Below are positions 51,128 through 60,030 of a DNA stretch of 64,000 nt, piece by piece (within the stretch, counting starts at the first letter, position 1; each line of letters starts with the position of its first letter). The position numbers were made by a program, and so were the translations under genes. Source of the DNA: an uncultured Lutibacter sp. Lineage in GTDB: Bacteria > Bacteroidota > Bacteroidia > Flavobacteriales > Flavobacteriaceae. A model generated the notes under the pieces. It saw nothing but the letters and a program-made list of their open reading frames with translations. It was not told where the DNA came from and did no database searches. Location: NCBI RefSeq assembly GCF_947495725.1, contig NZ_CANLZZ010000001.1:372001-436000 (forward strand), given 5' to 3'.

Positions 51128-52903
51128 TTATACTTCTGGCCACGTATTAAATGGTTGTTTTTCAAATTGCATAGCTCCATTTTTATCTTTAAATATATTC
51201 AACCAAACTTGCCAGTTTTCATTATCCATTTCTGGGTAATCTAATCGGTAATGACTGCATCTACTTTCAGTTCGCATAATGGATGCTTTCAGTTTCATTT
51301 CAGCACTAATAATCATATTTTTTGTTTCATGTACTAAACGCAACTCGTGCATATTGGAAGCTCTTAACATTGGTATGTGATGATCTCTTAATTCTTCAAC
51401 ATAAGCTAAAGCAGCTTTTAATAAATTCTCTTTTTTTATGTAAATAATAAAATTAGGAATCATAATACCTTGTAAGGTTTGAGTTACCCAAGCCGGACTA
51501 TAACCTGCTTCAAGTTTTAATGGCGCTAATATTTCTTCTTCAATTTCTTTCATTTTTGAAGTCGAAATTTTAATTGAATTTATGTTTTTACAATACTTAG
51601 CGGCAGCCTCACCAGCAACTCCACCTTGTACAGCTGAACCTGCTAAAGATGAGCCTATTTGAGTGTAAATTGCTCCAGCCATATACGAACCTAACGCATC
51701 GCCTGCTGCATATAATCCTGGAATGTTAGATTCACATTGATCGTTAATTGGAACTAATCCTTCTGATTTATGTATTGCCATTCCTGCAGATGAACCACCA
51801 ACAATACTTCCTCCCATTCCTGGAGGTGCTCCTTCTCCTTTACCTCCTTTTGGTGGGCCTCCTTTTCCACCTTTTGGAGGCCTTCCTCCTTCTTTTCCTC
51901 CTGGTGGTGTATCATTTTGACGCGTAAACTCTTCCGGTTTATAAGGTCCGCCACTAACGTTGGTTTGTTCTCCAGAACCTGGAGGACCCATTTTTAAAGG
52001 GCTTCCGTTATTATAAGCTACATAATTCATTTCAACACCTAAATCATGGCGAATCTCAACACCTGTAGTACTTGGTTTTTGTTCAAACATATCTCCCCAA
52101 CCATCATAACAAGCTGCTGCATTTTCTGATTTTCCAGGATGACCATCGTTCCATTCTTTACCTGTAACTTTTGCGCCAATATTATAGGCCATTATTGTAC
52201 CGTCGTGTGTAAGATCACAAATTGGGAATCCATTAGGTTTAAAACCTCCAGCACCAGTACATAAAATAACACTTTTAGCTTCATAAAATAACACTTTTTG
52301 CTCATCAATACTAAAACCTGCAGCACCAACAACCTTATCGTTTTCTTTTATTAAATGTGTTATTGTTATTCTTTCTTGAACAATAATATTTCTTTCTTCA
52401 ATAGGTTTGCTAAAACTTTTATTATACAATGAAGAATCGAAAAAGCCCCATTCTTTTAACTCGTTTACACGGGCTAAAGAATGTTCTGCCATTTGACGCG
52501 TATACGCATTGTTATTTGTTCCTAAAGCTGAACGTGAAACTTTTACAACAAATTCATCTAAACTTAAATCTTCTTTTTCAGGATCAAAAGCAAAAATTCC
52601 TTTAGCAAAAGGTGTTTGACCTGAAGCTCCTAATCTTCCTTTAGAAACCATTAATACTTTTGCTCCTGCGTCATGAGCTTTTACGGCTGCAAATAAACCA
52701 GCCATTCCACTTCCAATAACCAAAACATCCGTACTTGTTTTATCAATTCCTAGTGATTCTAAGTTAATTTCAGGATTATTTATTGCCCAATCTAAAGACG
52801 ACATTCCTAATGCAGAAATTGCAGCAAAACCACCCGTTGCACCACCAGTTAAGGTTATAAATTTTCGTCGAGACATATTATTTTTTTTGGTTTTATTTTT
52901 CAT
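51128..52903 (-). CDS. Tat-exported FAD-binding reductase-like flavoprotein with Gly/Pro/Lys-rich insert
   Basis: The 591-residue protein is of the fumarate/succinate/APS-reductase flavoprotein family. The N-terminus has a twin-arginine signal (SRRKFITLTGGATGG, residues 11-25), the FAD-binding DVLVIGSGMAGLFAAVKAHDAGAKV starts at residue 59, and NIPGLYAAGDALGSYMAGAI is the second FAD contact. At about 320-372 lies an unusual low-complexity insert with repeats of GGK, PP and KGG (GGRPPKGGKGGPPKGGKG). The C-terminal Fe-S/thiol or helical domain has ESRCSHYRLDYPEMDNENW. Its start overlaps the membrane-protein stop by ATGA. Electron acceptor or substrate not known. Confidence 0.88.
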   Translation of the reverse strand: MKNKTKKNNMSRRKFITLTGGATGGFAAISALGMSSLDWAINNPEINLESLGIDKTSTDVLVIGSGMAGLFAAVKAHDAGAKVLMVSKGRLGASGQTPFAKGIFAFDPEKEDLSLDEFVVKVSRSALGTNNNAYTRQMAEHSLARVNELKEWGFFDSSLYNKSFSKPIEERNIIVQERITITHLIKENDKVVGAAGFSIDEQKVLFYEAKSVILCTGAGGFKPNGFPICDLTHDGTIMAYNIGAKVTGKEWNDGHPGKSENAAACYDGWGDMFEQKPSTTGVEIRHDLGVEMNYVAYNNGSPLKMGPPGSGEQTNVSGGPYKPEEFTRQNDTPPGGKEGGRPPKGGKGGPPKGGKGEGAPPGMGGSIVGGSSAGMAIHKSEGLVPINDQCESNIPGLYAAGDALGSYMAGAIYTQIGSSLAGSAVQGGVAGEAAAKYCKNINSIKISTSKMKEIEEEILAPLKLEAGYSPAWVTQTLQGIMIPNFIIYIKKENLLKAALAYVEELRDHHIPMLRASNMHELRLVHETKNMIISAEMKLKASIMRTESRCSHYRLDYPEMDNENWQVWLNIFKDKNGAMQFEKQPFNTWPEV

Positions 52904-53529
52904 TTTTTTGAAGCTTTAGATAAGTATGTTCTTAGTAAATAATAGATTCCACTTAAAACTGCTAATAAGTAGTATATTGAAAATGTAGTATTACTATGGC
53001 GGCCAATGTTAATTACGTGCCAAGTGGCTGTTATAACAAATAGCAAGGTTAAATAGCCATGTAAATTTCTCCAAGTTTTATATTTTAAATGAAGTTTGAA
53101 CCTGAAATATGAAGTAACTAAAAGTATAATTATACAAGCATAAGCTATTAAGCCTAAAATTACACCAAGGCTGCTAAATGTCGTTATTAATTTTAAGAAA
53201 GCATCGGTTGGTGTAACTCCGTTATCAAAAAACTTTGGAACTATAATAAAAAATGGATGCAATAATAAAACAGTTATAAATGCATAACCTACAAATTTAT
53301 GAATAGCTAAAACATTAACCATTCTAATTTTTTTAACCAATGTTTTATTCAATCTTGAAGTAAAAAATTGAGATAACAATAAAGTAAAACCTAAAATGGT
53401 AATTAATGAAAGCGTTTGCATGAGGAAACTTCTTTTTGGAAAATCTCCTTGAAAATATAATAATACTGGTACACCAATGAATGCAAGTATTAAGGCTGTT
53501 AATTTAAATATGTAGTTTTCTTTTTTCAT
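52900..53529 (-). CDS. Ferric-reductase-like heme membrane protein
   Basis: The 209-residue protein has about six membrane helices. Conserved histidines occur in pairs: AIHKFVGYAFITVLLLHPFF (near residue 75-95) and NLHGYLTLLFVITATWHVI (near 155-173), as needed for two b-type hemes in the ferric-reductase/YedZ fold. There is no NADPH/FAD-binding C-terminal half, so it resembles MsrQ, which delivers electrons to a periplasmic partner. It is 18 bases after the ferredoxin gene and overlaps the flavoprotein gene, so the three probably form an electron-transfer unit. Confidence 0.88.
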   Translation of the reverse strand: MKKENYIFKLTALILAFIGVPVLLYFQGDFPKRSFLMQTLSLITILGFTLLLSQFFTSRLNKTLVKKIRMVNVLAIHKFVGYAFITVLLLHPFFIIVPKFFDNGVTPTDAFLKLITTFSSLGVILGLIAYACIIILLVTSYFRFKLHLKYKTWRNLHGYLTLLFVITATWHVINIGRHSNTTFSIYYLLAVLSGIYYLLRTYLSKASKK

Positions 53530-53547
53530 ATCTAACTTTTTATTTTT

Positions 53548-53763
53548 TTAGCCCCATGATACAATTACTGGAATTGTTTTTTCTGGAGAAATAGTTATAG
53601 CATCTACCGGACAGTACATACGACATAAATGACATATTTGACAGTCTTCAGGATATAAAATTTCTGCTTTGTTTGTGTTAGGATTTAACCGGATAACATC
53701 TGTTGGGCAGCTTTTAATACACTCTAGGCAACCTATGCAACCGTTAATACTTTTAATTGGCAT
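53548..53763 (-). CDS. Dicluster [4Fe-4S] ferredoxin
   Basis: The 71-residue protein has two CxxCxxCxxxCP motifs: CIGCLECIKSCP (residues 9-20) and CQICHLCRMYCP (residues 41-52), each followed by the usual P/D loops, so it should carry two [4Fe-4S] clusters. The C-terminus IPVIVSWG resembles the small subunit of APS reductase-like complexes. It has no signal peptide, although its probable partner is Tat-exported, so it might be carried across as a complex, or act inside the cell. It is first in the operon, with a hairpin just upstream. Confidence 0.9.
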   Translation of the reverse strand: MPIKSINGCIGCLECIKSCPTDVIRLNPNTNKAEILYPEDCQICHLCRMYCPVDAITISPEKTIPVIVSWG

Positions 53764-53772
53764 AATTCCTCA

Positions 53773-53799
53773 TTTTCAAATTCTTATTTAATTTGAAAA
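53773..53799. promoter_or_regulatory. Inverted repeat just upstream of the ferredoxin gene
   Basis: Perfect 10-bp arms TTTTCAAATT (53773-53782) and AATTTGAAAA (53790-53799), 7-base loop, only 9 bases before the ferredoxin ATG. It might be an operator or an RNA hairpin controlling the operon. Confidence 0.5.
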
Positions 53800-53924
53800 C
53801 AAAGTAAGTAGTTGTAATATTGAAACTATACTAGAATCAATAAACATAAATAATTTATCTATGAAGTTGGTAATTTAATAAACGAGTAATTTAAAGAAAA
53901 GAACCCTTAAAGTGGATAAATGTA

Positions 53925-55034
53925 CTATTCCTGGTTATCCTCTTTATCGTCCTCTTTTATTTTTTCTTTGATTAAACCAATCTTTTTGGCTCGAGATTCC
54001 CAGCTTTTTCTTGCCATTAATTGTAAATCTTCAACATTATCACTTTCATCCATAATTTCTAAACCTAAAAGGGTCTCAATTACATCTTCCATAGAAACTA
54101 ATCCGCTTGTTGTGCCATATTCATCAACAACTAATGCAATATGTTCACGTTCCGAAATAAATTTCTCAAATAATTCTGGGATTGGGAGGTTACGATTGGT
54201 TACAAAAATTTCTCGCTTTAAAATTTCTAATTTTTCCTCTCCTTTTCCATCTATAATAGCTTCTAATACCTCATCTTTTAAAATAAAACCTGTAATTGAG
54301 TCGGCAGTATCTTTATAAATTGGGATTCGTGAAAAACGCAATTTTGGATGTTCCTCGTAAAAAGATTGGATGGTAGTATCCGAGTCAGCTGTAACTAAAA
54401 CAGTTCTTGGAGTCATAATATCTTTAGCTAAAACCTCTTTAAACGTTAGTAGATTTTTAATAATGGCACTTTCGTTTTCTTCAAATACACCTTCTTCTTC
54501 AGCAATATGAGTCATTGCATGAAAGTCTTCTCTGCTTAATATTGATCCGTGTACATTTTTTCCGCCAATAAGCTTTGTTGTTAATTGAAGTAACCATAAA
54601 ATTCCAGTCCATTTTAATGGAAATATAAGTACAATTAATGCTTTAGAAGTAAAATTAGCTAACTGTTTCCAATAAGTTGCTCCAATTGTTTTTGGAATTA
54701 TTTCTGAAACTACTAATATTAAGAATGTCATAATCGTAGAAACAATTCCTACAATATTAACTCCTAATATATTCACCTTAAAATCAAGTGTTTCGGCTTG
54801 TACCCCAACTAAAATTGCACCAACTGTGTGAGCAATTGTATTTAAGGTTAAAATTGCAATTAATGGTTTGTCAACATCCTTTTTTAGTTCTTCAAGAGTA
54901 TTTGCATAAGCTTTATTCTCTTGTTTTTTTATAGATATAAATGTTGAAGTTACACTTAACAACACTGCTTCTAAAATAGAGCATAAAAAAGAGAAAAATA
55001 TCGATAATGATGCGTAAAGTAAAAGTAATGACAT
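53925..55034 (-). CDS. CNNM/CorC-family protein (hemolysin-like) with CBS pair
   Basis: The 369-residue protein has an N-terminal CNNM (DUF21) membrane domain with about four helices (about 1-150) including LVVSEIIPKTIGATYW, followed by two CBS domains (about 195-325) with MTPRTVLVTADSDTTIQSF and ALVVDEYGTTSGLVSMEDVIE. It lacks the C-terminal CorC_HlyC domain of the longer family. Such proteins handle Mg2+ or Co2+ export. It is expressed from its own position between the protease gene and the ferredoxin operon. Confidence 0.9.
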   Translation of the reverse strand: MSLLLLYASLSIFFSFLCSILEAVLLSVTSTFISIKKQENKAYANTLEELKKDVDKPLIAILTLNTIAHTVGAILVGVQAETLDFKVNILGVNIVGIVSTIMTFLILVVSEIIPKTIGATYWKQLANFTSKALIVLIFPLKWTGILWLLQLTTKLIGGKNVHGSILSREDFHAMTHIAEEEGVFEENESAIIKNLLTFKEVLAKDIMTPRTVLVTADSDTTIQSFYEEHPKLRFSRIPIYKDTADSITGFILKDEVLEAIIDGKGEEKLEILKREIFVTNRNLPIPELFEKFISEREHIALVVDEYGTTSGLVSMEDVIETLLGLEIMDESDNVEDLQLMARKSWESRAKKIGLIKEKIKEDDKEDNQE

Positions 55035-55095
55035 TAATTTAAATATTTAATGCAAAATAAGGAATAAATTTTTAATAAAAATACTATTTAAGCTC

Positions 55096-58000
55096 CTATT
55101 CCTTAATAACTTTAATAAATATTGGCTTTTCTAAATTAACTTTAACAAAATACAAACCTGCTGTAAGATTAGAAATATTTATCCCAATTTTACCACTAAC
55201 TACTGGATACTGTTTTAAGAATATCATTTGCCCTTGTATATTGTATAATTCAACTAATACAGAATTATTAACCGTAAATAAATCTATTTCAAAATTACCT
55301 TTAGTTGGATTTGGATAAGCAACAACATTTTCAATTAAATTTACCGCTTTTGCATAAACACCTTCGCATTCAACACTAGTTTTCACTTCAATTAAGTCTC
55401 CTTGTTTTACGGCAATTTTAAAACTATTCGAATCTGTTTCGAGCACCATAGATTTATTTACAAAAATTGTAAAAGGGGCAGTTCCGTTCTCTATTTCAAT
55501 GGTGGCTTCAGTATTGTCAATTGTTGTTTTTCCAGAAATCATTTCTCCTTCATTAATATCAACAGAAAAACATTGTTTATAAAACTGGTCTTTAACTTCT
55601 ATACAAAAATCATAGCTATTTGGCTCTAAATTTGAAATTACAATTGAGCTTGAGAAAAATTGTTCTGTTCCATTTATTGTAAGTGAATAAGGATACGCTT
55701 CTTTTGCACTAATTCTTATTTCACCATTGTGTTTATTTAGACATGTTTCACCAATAGCTTCAATAGTAAAATTATCATTCGCTAAAGTAAATATTGCACA
55801 ACCTTCACTATTTACGGTACTTCCCAATGGTGTATTTTCACAAATATCTACATCATTTAAAACACCGTCCTTATCATCATCATTACTAACAACATCCACA
55901 CCGCAAATTTCTAAGTTCCAACTTTGAATTGATCCTAAATCTTCAGGACCACCATCTACTGCTTTTAAAATCCAATAACCATATGATTCTTCATTATTAA
56001 ATATAGACAAACTACCTTGTGGAAGAAATACTCCTGTAAATGGAGCAGTGCCTGAAACTATCGGAGAGTCGGCCTGATCATCAAAAACAGTATTGGTGTA
56101 ATTTAAGCCTTCATCTCCATTATTGGCCGATAATAACACTTCTGTTCCTGAAGGACTCATAAGTGTTAACGTTAAATCTCCAACCCATTCGTGAGGCGCA
56201 TTTACCGTTACATTTACATCTGTAATAATTTTATTATTAGTTATATTGATTATTGAAGAAACCCCAATTGAAGAATTATCAGGTATATTTAAAGGTGTAT
56301 CTAAAGAATTATTCGTTTCACAAGTAACATCTGCTGTTTTAAAATTAAAAACATTTGAAAAAGAACTTTCACCGCAGTCATTTACCCCCTTAACTCTCCA
56401 ATAATATGTTGTATTAAAACTAAGCGATTGTGATTCGAAATTACTAGCCGTTAAAGTTGCTGTTTCTAGGGTATTATTGAAATTTATATCTGAAGCAATT
56501 TCTATAGTATACTCTACAATATTTTCATCTGAGTCCCAGTTAAAATTATATGGTTCTAACAATCCTGTGCTATTATTTTCAGGAAAACTTAAAGTTGGAG
56601 CATTAATTATTGAAGAAAATAAGTTTAATGATACCGCAGTGTTTTTTTCAACTGTTGAAGAAGACCCTTTAATAGATATGCTATATAATCCTTTATCTTC
56701 TTCATTAATACCCGTAACTTTCATTTCAACTGCTGTGTTATTATCTATTGCCGAAGTAGGATTAAAGGTAACCGTTGCTCCTTCAGGAAATCCAGTTGCA
56801 GAAAAAGTAGTTTCTTCATTAAAACCTAAAAAAGCATTATATGTCATGTTATATATAACCTCATTAGGGGCGCAACTATTTTTTGTTATTTCTTCAAAGT
56901 TCATTACAAATTCCGACTGATTAATCGTTATATCTCTTACATTGGTATTAAAGAAAACGTTCCCAACACTTTCCACTTTAATTCGCCCTGTAGTTGTAAT
57001 ATTGTTTGGAGCAACAATATTATAAGATCCGTTATTAGGAATGTTTGATGCCAATGTTATTGGAAAAGTTTGCCCTCCGTCTTCAGAAAACAAAATATTT
57101 ACAGTTGCACAATAAATAGGTGCTTTATCTGTATTTGCAACATCCCAACTAATGGTTTGTGCCGTTCCAACAGACCATTCCTCTGAATTTGTTTGAGATG
57201 TAATTTCAAATGGACCTGCACTATCTGAAAAGGTTAATATAGACTCTTGGCTAGCAGTTTGCCCACCGTTTTCCCTATTATCCCTAACATTAACACCAAA
57301 TCGCATAGTTCTCGAAACCGATGGTAAAACTTCCCACAAATTTTTAACACCTCCTGTTAAAACAGTTTCAATGTTTGGAAAAATCCTTGTTGAATTTTCA
57401 CTTGGTGGAAACGATCTAAATGCTGGTCCGGAATTAGATGTAGATGTTAAAGGGTATACGGTTGCTTCTGTATCCAATTGTTCCCACGTATAAGTTAAAT
57501 CGTCTCCATTACTATCAGATGCATTTGCTGTTAACTGAAAAGGTGTTGAAATAGGAACCGTATAATTTTGTAATTCTTCTATTACTGGGGCATTGTTATT
57601 TGTATCTGACAAAGCCCCACATGTACTTGCTCCTTCATAAATATTATCCCACATTTCTCGAATACTTACTAAATGAAAATAATCGTCACTTGCATTTTTT
57701 ACATTATGTGGAGCGCAAAGACCAGAATAAGCCATTATAGTAGAACCACTTCCCGGTTCTACAGCAGTTCCTCTATTTATATTTCCTGAACAATTTCCAG
57801 ACTCAGAATTAAATGTGTGGTGCGCTCCAAATTGATGTCCCATTTCGTGTGCTACATAATCAATATCATAAGTCGGTCCAGTTGGTGTGCTTGAACCAGT
57901 AATACCTTTTGCTTTTTGATTTGGAATACAGGGAGAATTCAACTGCGCTAAACCACCGCCTCCAGTACTAAAAGTATGTCCAATATCGTAATTAGCTGAA

Positions 58001-58917
58001 CCAATTACTTGATCAATCTTGGTTTGACTTTCTTCAATTAGTTTTCCAGAATCATCATTTGTAAAACCATCTGTATCTTCATCGAAAAAAATAAGATTTG
58101 AATTATTATTTACCAAAACCATGGTTAAGGCTACATCTCTTTCAAAAATTGCGTTTACACGAGTCATAGTCGTAACTATAGCCGATAAAACTATTTCCTT
58201 TTGTTTTGTCAAAGGATCAGTTGGACTTATATTATGACCCTCTAAATGAAATTGAGAGTATTCACCAGTTGTTGCAATAGCCAATCGGTAAGTTCGTAGT
58301 TTACCATCATTAGCATTTGACTGTTTTTTTGAAATATTGGTTGCTACCTCAGTAACTTGCGAGTTTAAATCGTCGAATTTACATTGAAAGGATTCTTTTG
58401 GACTAGATAAATCTGATTTTTTATAAACCATGTAAGAGTTATCGCTAGAGTATGGATCAATAAATGAAGTTCCTTGTGTGTTACCCAAAACCATTCCGTG
58501 AAAACCTAAACTAGTAATACTAAATCGAATTACCGAATTAGGATTATCTATTCCTTTACCAATATATGTTCTAATGTTTGAATATTCATTTTGAAGTTTT
58601 TCTTGCATTATTGATGCTTCAAAAACTTCATATTTTTCTAACTCACCATTCCCATTTGGGAAATTTAAAATAATTTTGGTTTTTTTTGATTGAAACTTTC
58701 TTTTAGGAGCCTTTGTCAAAGCATTTTTTAATAAATTCAAATTCAAATTAAATTCTGTAACCTCTGTTAAACCGGAGTATCCTTTTAAATTATGAACAGA
58801 TTTTTTATTAGAAATTCCCTTTTTTGACCATATTTTAGAAGAATCTTGAGCAGAAACTGAAAAAACAAGCGTTATACAAAATAGTAGTAATAGGTAATAT
58901 TTATTCAAATGATTCAT
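55096..58917 (-). CDS. T9SS-secreted reprolysin-like metalloprotease with proprotein-convertase P domain
   Basis: I chose the ATG at 58917 (MNHLNKYYLLLLFCITLVFSVSA, signal peptide) rather than the earlier in-frame TTG. The 1273-residue protein has a propeptide (about 20-190), then the metzincin-like catalytic domain with HEMGHQFGAHH near residue 360 and, further on, the Met-turn-like STIMAYSGLC. Then Ig/Fn3-like domains (about 430-860), a P domain (about 863-1006, NAPHEWVGDLTLTLMSPSGT), one TSP3 unit, a cysteine-containing module and a T9SS type A sorting domain (VVAYPNPTKGNFEIDL). A secreted endopeptidase acting at the cell surface is likely. Specificity unknown. Confidence 0.94.
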   Translation of the reverse strand: MNHLNKYYLLLLFCITLVFSVSAQDSSKIWSKKGISNKKSVHNLKGYSGLTEVTEFNLNLNLLKNALTKAPKRKFQSKKTKIILNFPNGNGELEKYEVFEASIMQEKLQNEYSNIRTYIGKGIDNPNSVIRFSITSLGFHGMVLGNTQGTSFIDPYSSDNSYMVYKKSDLSSPKESFQCKFDDLNSQVTEVATNISKKQSNANDGKLRTYRLAIATTGEYSQFHLEGHNISPTDPLTKQKEIVLSAIVTTMTRVNAIFERDVALTMVLVNNNSNLIFFDEDTDGFTNDDSGKLIEESQTKIDQVIGSANYDIGHTFSTGGGGLAQLNSPCIPNQKAKGITGSSTPTGPTYDIDYVAHEMGHQFGAHHTFNSESGNCSGNINRGTAVEPGSGSTIMAYSGLCAPHNVKNASDDYFHLVSIREMWDNIYEGASTCGALSDTNNNAPVIEELQNYTVPISTPFQLTANASDSNGDDLTYTWEQLDTEATVYPLTSTSNSGPAFRSFPPSENSTRIFPNIETVLTGGVKNLWEVLPSVSRTMRFGVNVRDNRENGGQTASQESILTFSDSAGPFEITSQTNSEEWSVGTAQTISWDVANTDKAPIYCATVNILFSEDGGQTFPITLASNIPNNGSYNIVAPNNITTTGRIKVESVGNVFFNTNVRDITINQSEFVMNFEEITKNSCAPNEVIYNMTYNAFLGFNEETTFSATGFPEGATVTFNPTSAIDNNTAVEMKVTGINEEDKGLYSISIKGSSSTVEKNTAVSLNLFSSIINAPTLSFPENNSTGLLEPYNFNWDSDENIVEYTIEIASDINFNNTLETATLTASNFESQSLSFNTTYYWRVKGVNDCGESSFSNVFNFKTADVTCETNNSLDTPLNIPDNSSIGVSSIINITNNKIITDVNVTVNAPHEWVGDLTLTLMSPSGTEVLLSANNGDEGLNYTNTVFDDQADSPIVSGTAPFTGVFLPQGSLSIFNNEESYGYWILKAVDGGPEDLGSIQSWNLEICGVDVVSNDDDKDGVLNDVDICENTPLGSTVNSEGCAIFTLANDNFTIEAIGETCLNKHNGEIRISAKEAYPYSLTINGTEQFFSSSIVISNLEPNSYDFCIEVKDQFYKQCFSVDINEGEMISGKTTIDNTEATIEIENGTAPFTIFVNKSMVLETDSNSFKIAVKQGDLIEVKTSVECEGVYAKAVNLIENVVAYPNPTKGNFEIDLFTVNNSVLVELYNIQGQMIFLKQYPVVSGKIGINISNLTAGLYFVKVNLEKPIFIKVIKE

Positions 58918-58950
58918 TCTATAAGTCTTTATTTGACACTTCAAAACTCA

Positions 58951-58981
58951 CAAATATAGTGGGATTATAACTAGCTAACAA
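58951..58981 (-). promoter_or_regulatory. Promoter of the metalloprotease gene
   Basis: Minus-strand TTG at 58981-58979, 20-base spacer, then TATATTTG at 58958-58951: fits Bacteroidota -33/-7 spacing. The leader to the ATG at 58917 is about 30 bases. Confidence 0.6.
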
Positions 58982-59032
58982 TAACAATACCATATTTATT
59001 CGTATCCTTAACTTCAATTTAATTAAATAAAG

Positions 59033-59040
59033 TATTTTTG
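59033..59040 (+). promoter_or_regulatory. Candidate -7 box of ribF (TATTTTTG)
   Basis: TATTTTTG fits TAnnTTTG, 33 bases before the TTG start of ribF. Confidence 0.45.
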
Positions 59041-59073
59041 CTAATTGAAAATAACTAAATCGGTTTTAAAATT

Positions 59074-60009
59074 TTGGAAATTTATACTAATTTATCTAAT
59101 TATAAATCAACAAATAAAACTTTTGTTACTATAGGTACTTTTGATGGGGTGCATATTGGTCACCAAAAAGTTATTAAAAAACTGATAAAAAGTGCCCGGA
59201 AAAAAAACGCCACTTCTGTATTGTTAACCTTTTTCCCTCATCCTCGAATGGTACTTCAAAAGGATTTAGATATTAAACTTATTAATACCATTGAAGAAAG
59301 AACTAAATTACTAGAAAATTTAGGTTTAGATGTACTTATAATTCATCCTTTTAATGAGGAATTTTCAAAATTTTCTGCACTAGATTTTGTCCGTAATATT
59401 TTAGTAAATACCTTAAATATTTCTCAATTGGTTATCGGGTACGATCATCATTTTGGAAAAAACAGAGAAGGTAATTTTGAACAATTACAAGAGTATGGGC
59501 ATACTTATAATTTTAAGGTTAAAAAAATTTCTCAAGAAGAAGTAAAAGATATTGCTGTAAGTTCTACTAAGATAAGAAAAGCTATAAAAAACAGTGAAAT
59601 TGACAAAGCTAATAATTATTTAGGCTATAACTTTATGTTAACTGGAACTGTAATAAAAGGTAAAAACCTAGGTGAAAAAATAGGTTTTCCCACTGCTAAC
59701 TTAAATATACCCGAAAACTATAAACTTATTCCAAAAACCGGAGCCTATATTGTAAAATCTAATATAAATGGCGCCACTGTTTTTGGAATGATGAATATTG
59801 GTTTTAGACCTACTGTAAACGGTGATCATCAAACTATTGAAATTCATTTTTTTGATTTTTGTAATAACTTATACCATAAAAAAATACAAATAGACGTTAT
59901 ATCTTTTTTGCGTGAAGAACATAATTTTCAATCTGTTGAAAACCTTAAAATTCAACTAGAAAAAGACAAAAAAAATTCAATTGACTATATAAAAACACAT
60001 TATTTATAA
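59074..60009 (+). CDS. ribF: Bifunctional riboflavin kinase / FAD synthetase
   Basis: It makes FMN from riboflavin and then FAD. The 311-residue protein starts from TTG (MEIYTNLSNYKSTNKT). The N-terminal FAD synthetase part has TIGTFDGVHIGHQKVI near residue 20 and SSTKIRKAIK near 166. The C-terminal kinase part has GKNLGEKIGFPTANLNIP near 205-222 and the last strand with the GMMNIGFRPTVNG motif. It precedes a lipoprotein gene by 21 bases. FAD is needed for the flavoprotein near 52 kb, but no regulatory link is seen. Confidence 0.96.
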   Translation: MEIYTNLSNYKSTNKTFVTIGTFDGVHIGHQKVIKKLIKSARKKNATSVLLTFFPHPRMVLQKDLDIKLINTIEERTKLLENLGLDVLIIHPFNEEFSKFSALDFVRNILVNTLNISQLVIGYDHHFGKNREGNFEQLQEYGHTYNFKVKKISQEEVKDIAVSSTKIRKAIKNSEIDKANNYLGYNFMLTGTVIKGKNLGEKIGFPTANLNIPENYKLIPKTGAYIVKSNINGATVFGMMNIGFRPTVNGDHQTIEIHFFDFCNNLYHKKIQIDVISFLREEHNFQSVENLKIQLEKDKKNSIDYIKTHYL

Positions 60010-60030
60010 GCAAATTAGTATCTTAGTTTT

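Noticed and set aside
58918-58944. TTG start of the metalloprotease
   Set aside because: The ATG at 58917 gives a usual signal peptide, and the -33/-7 promoter lies just upstream.
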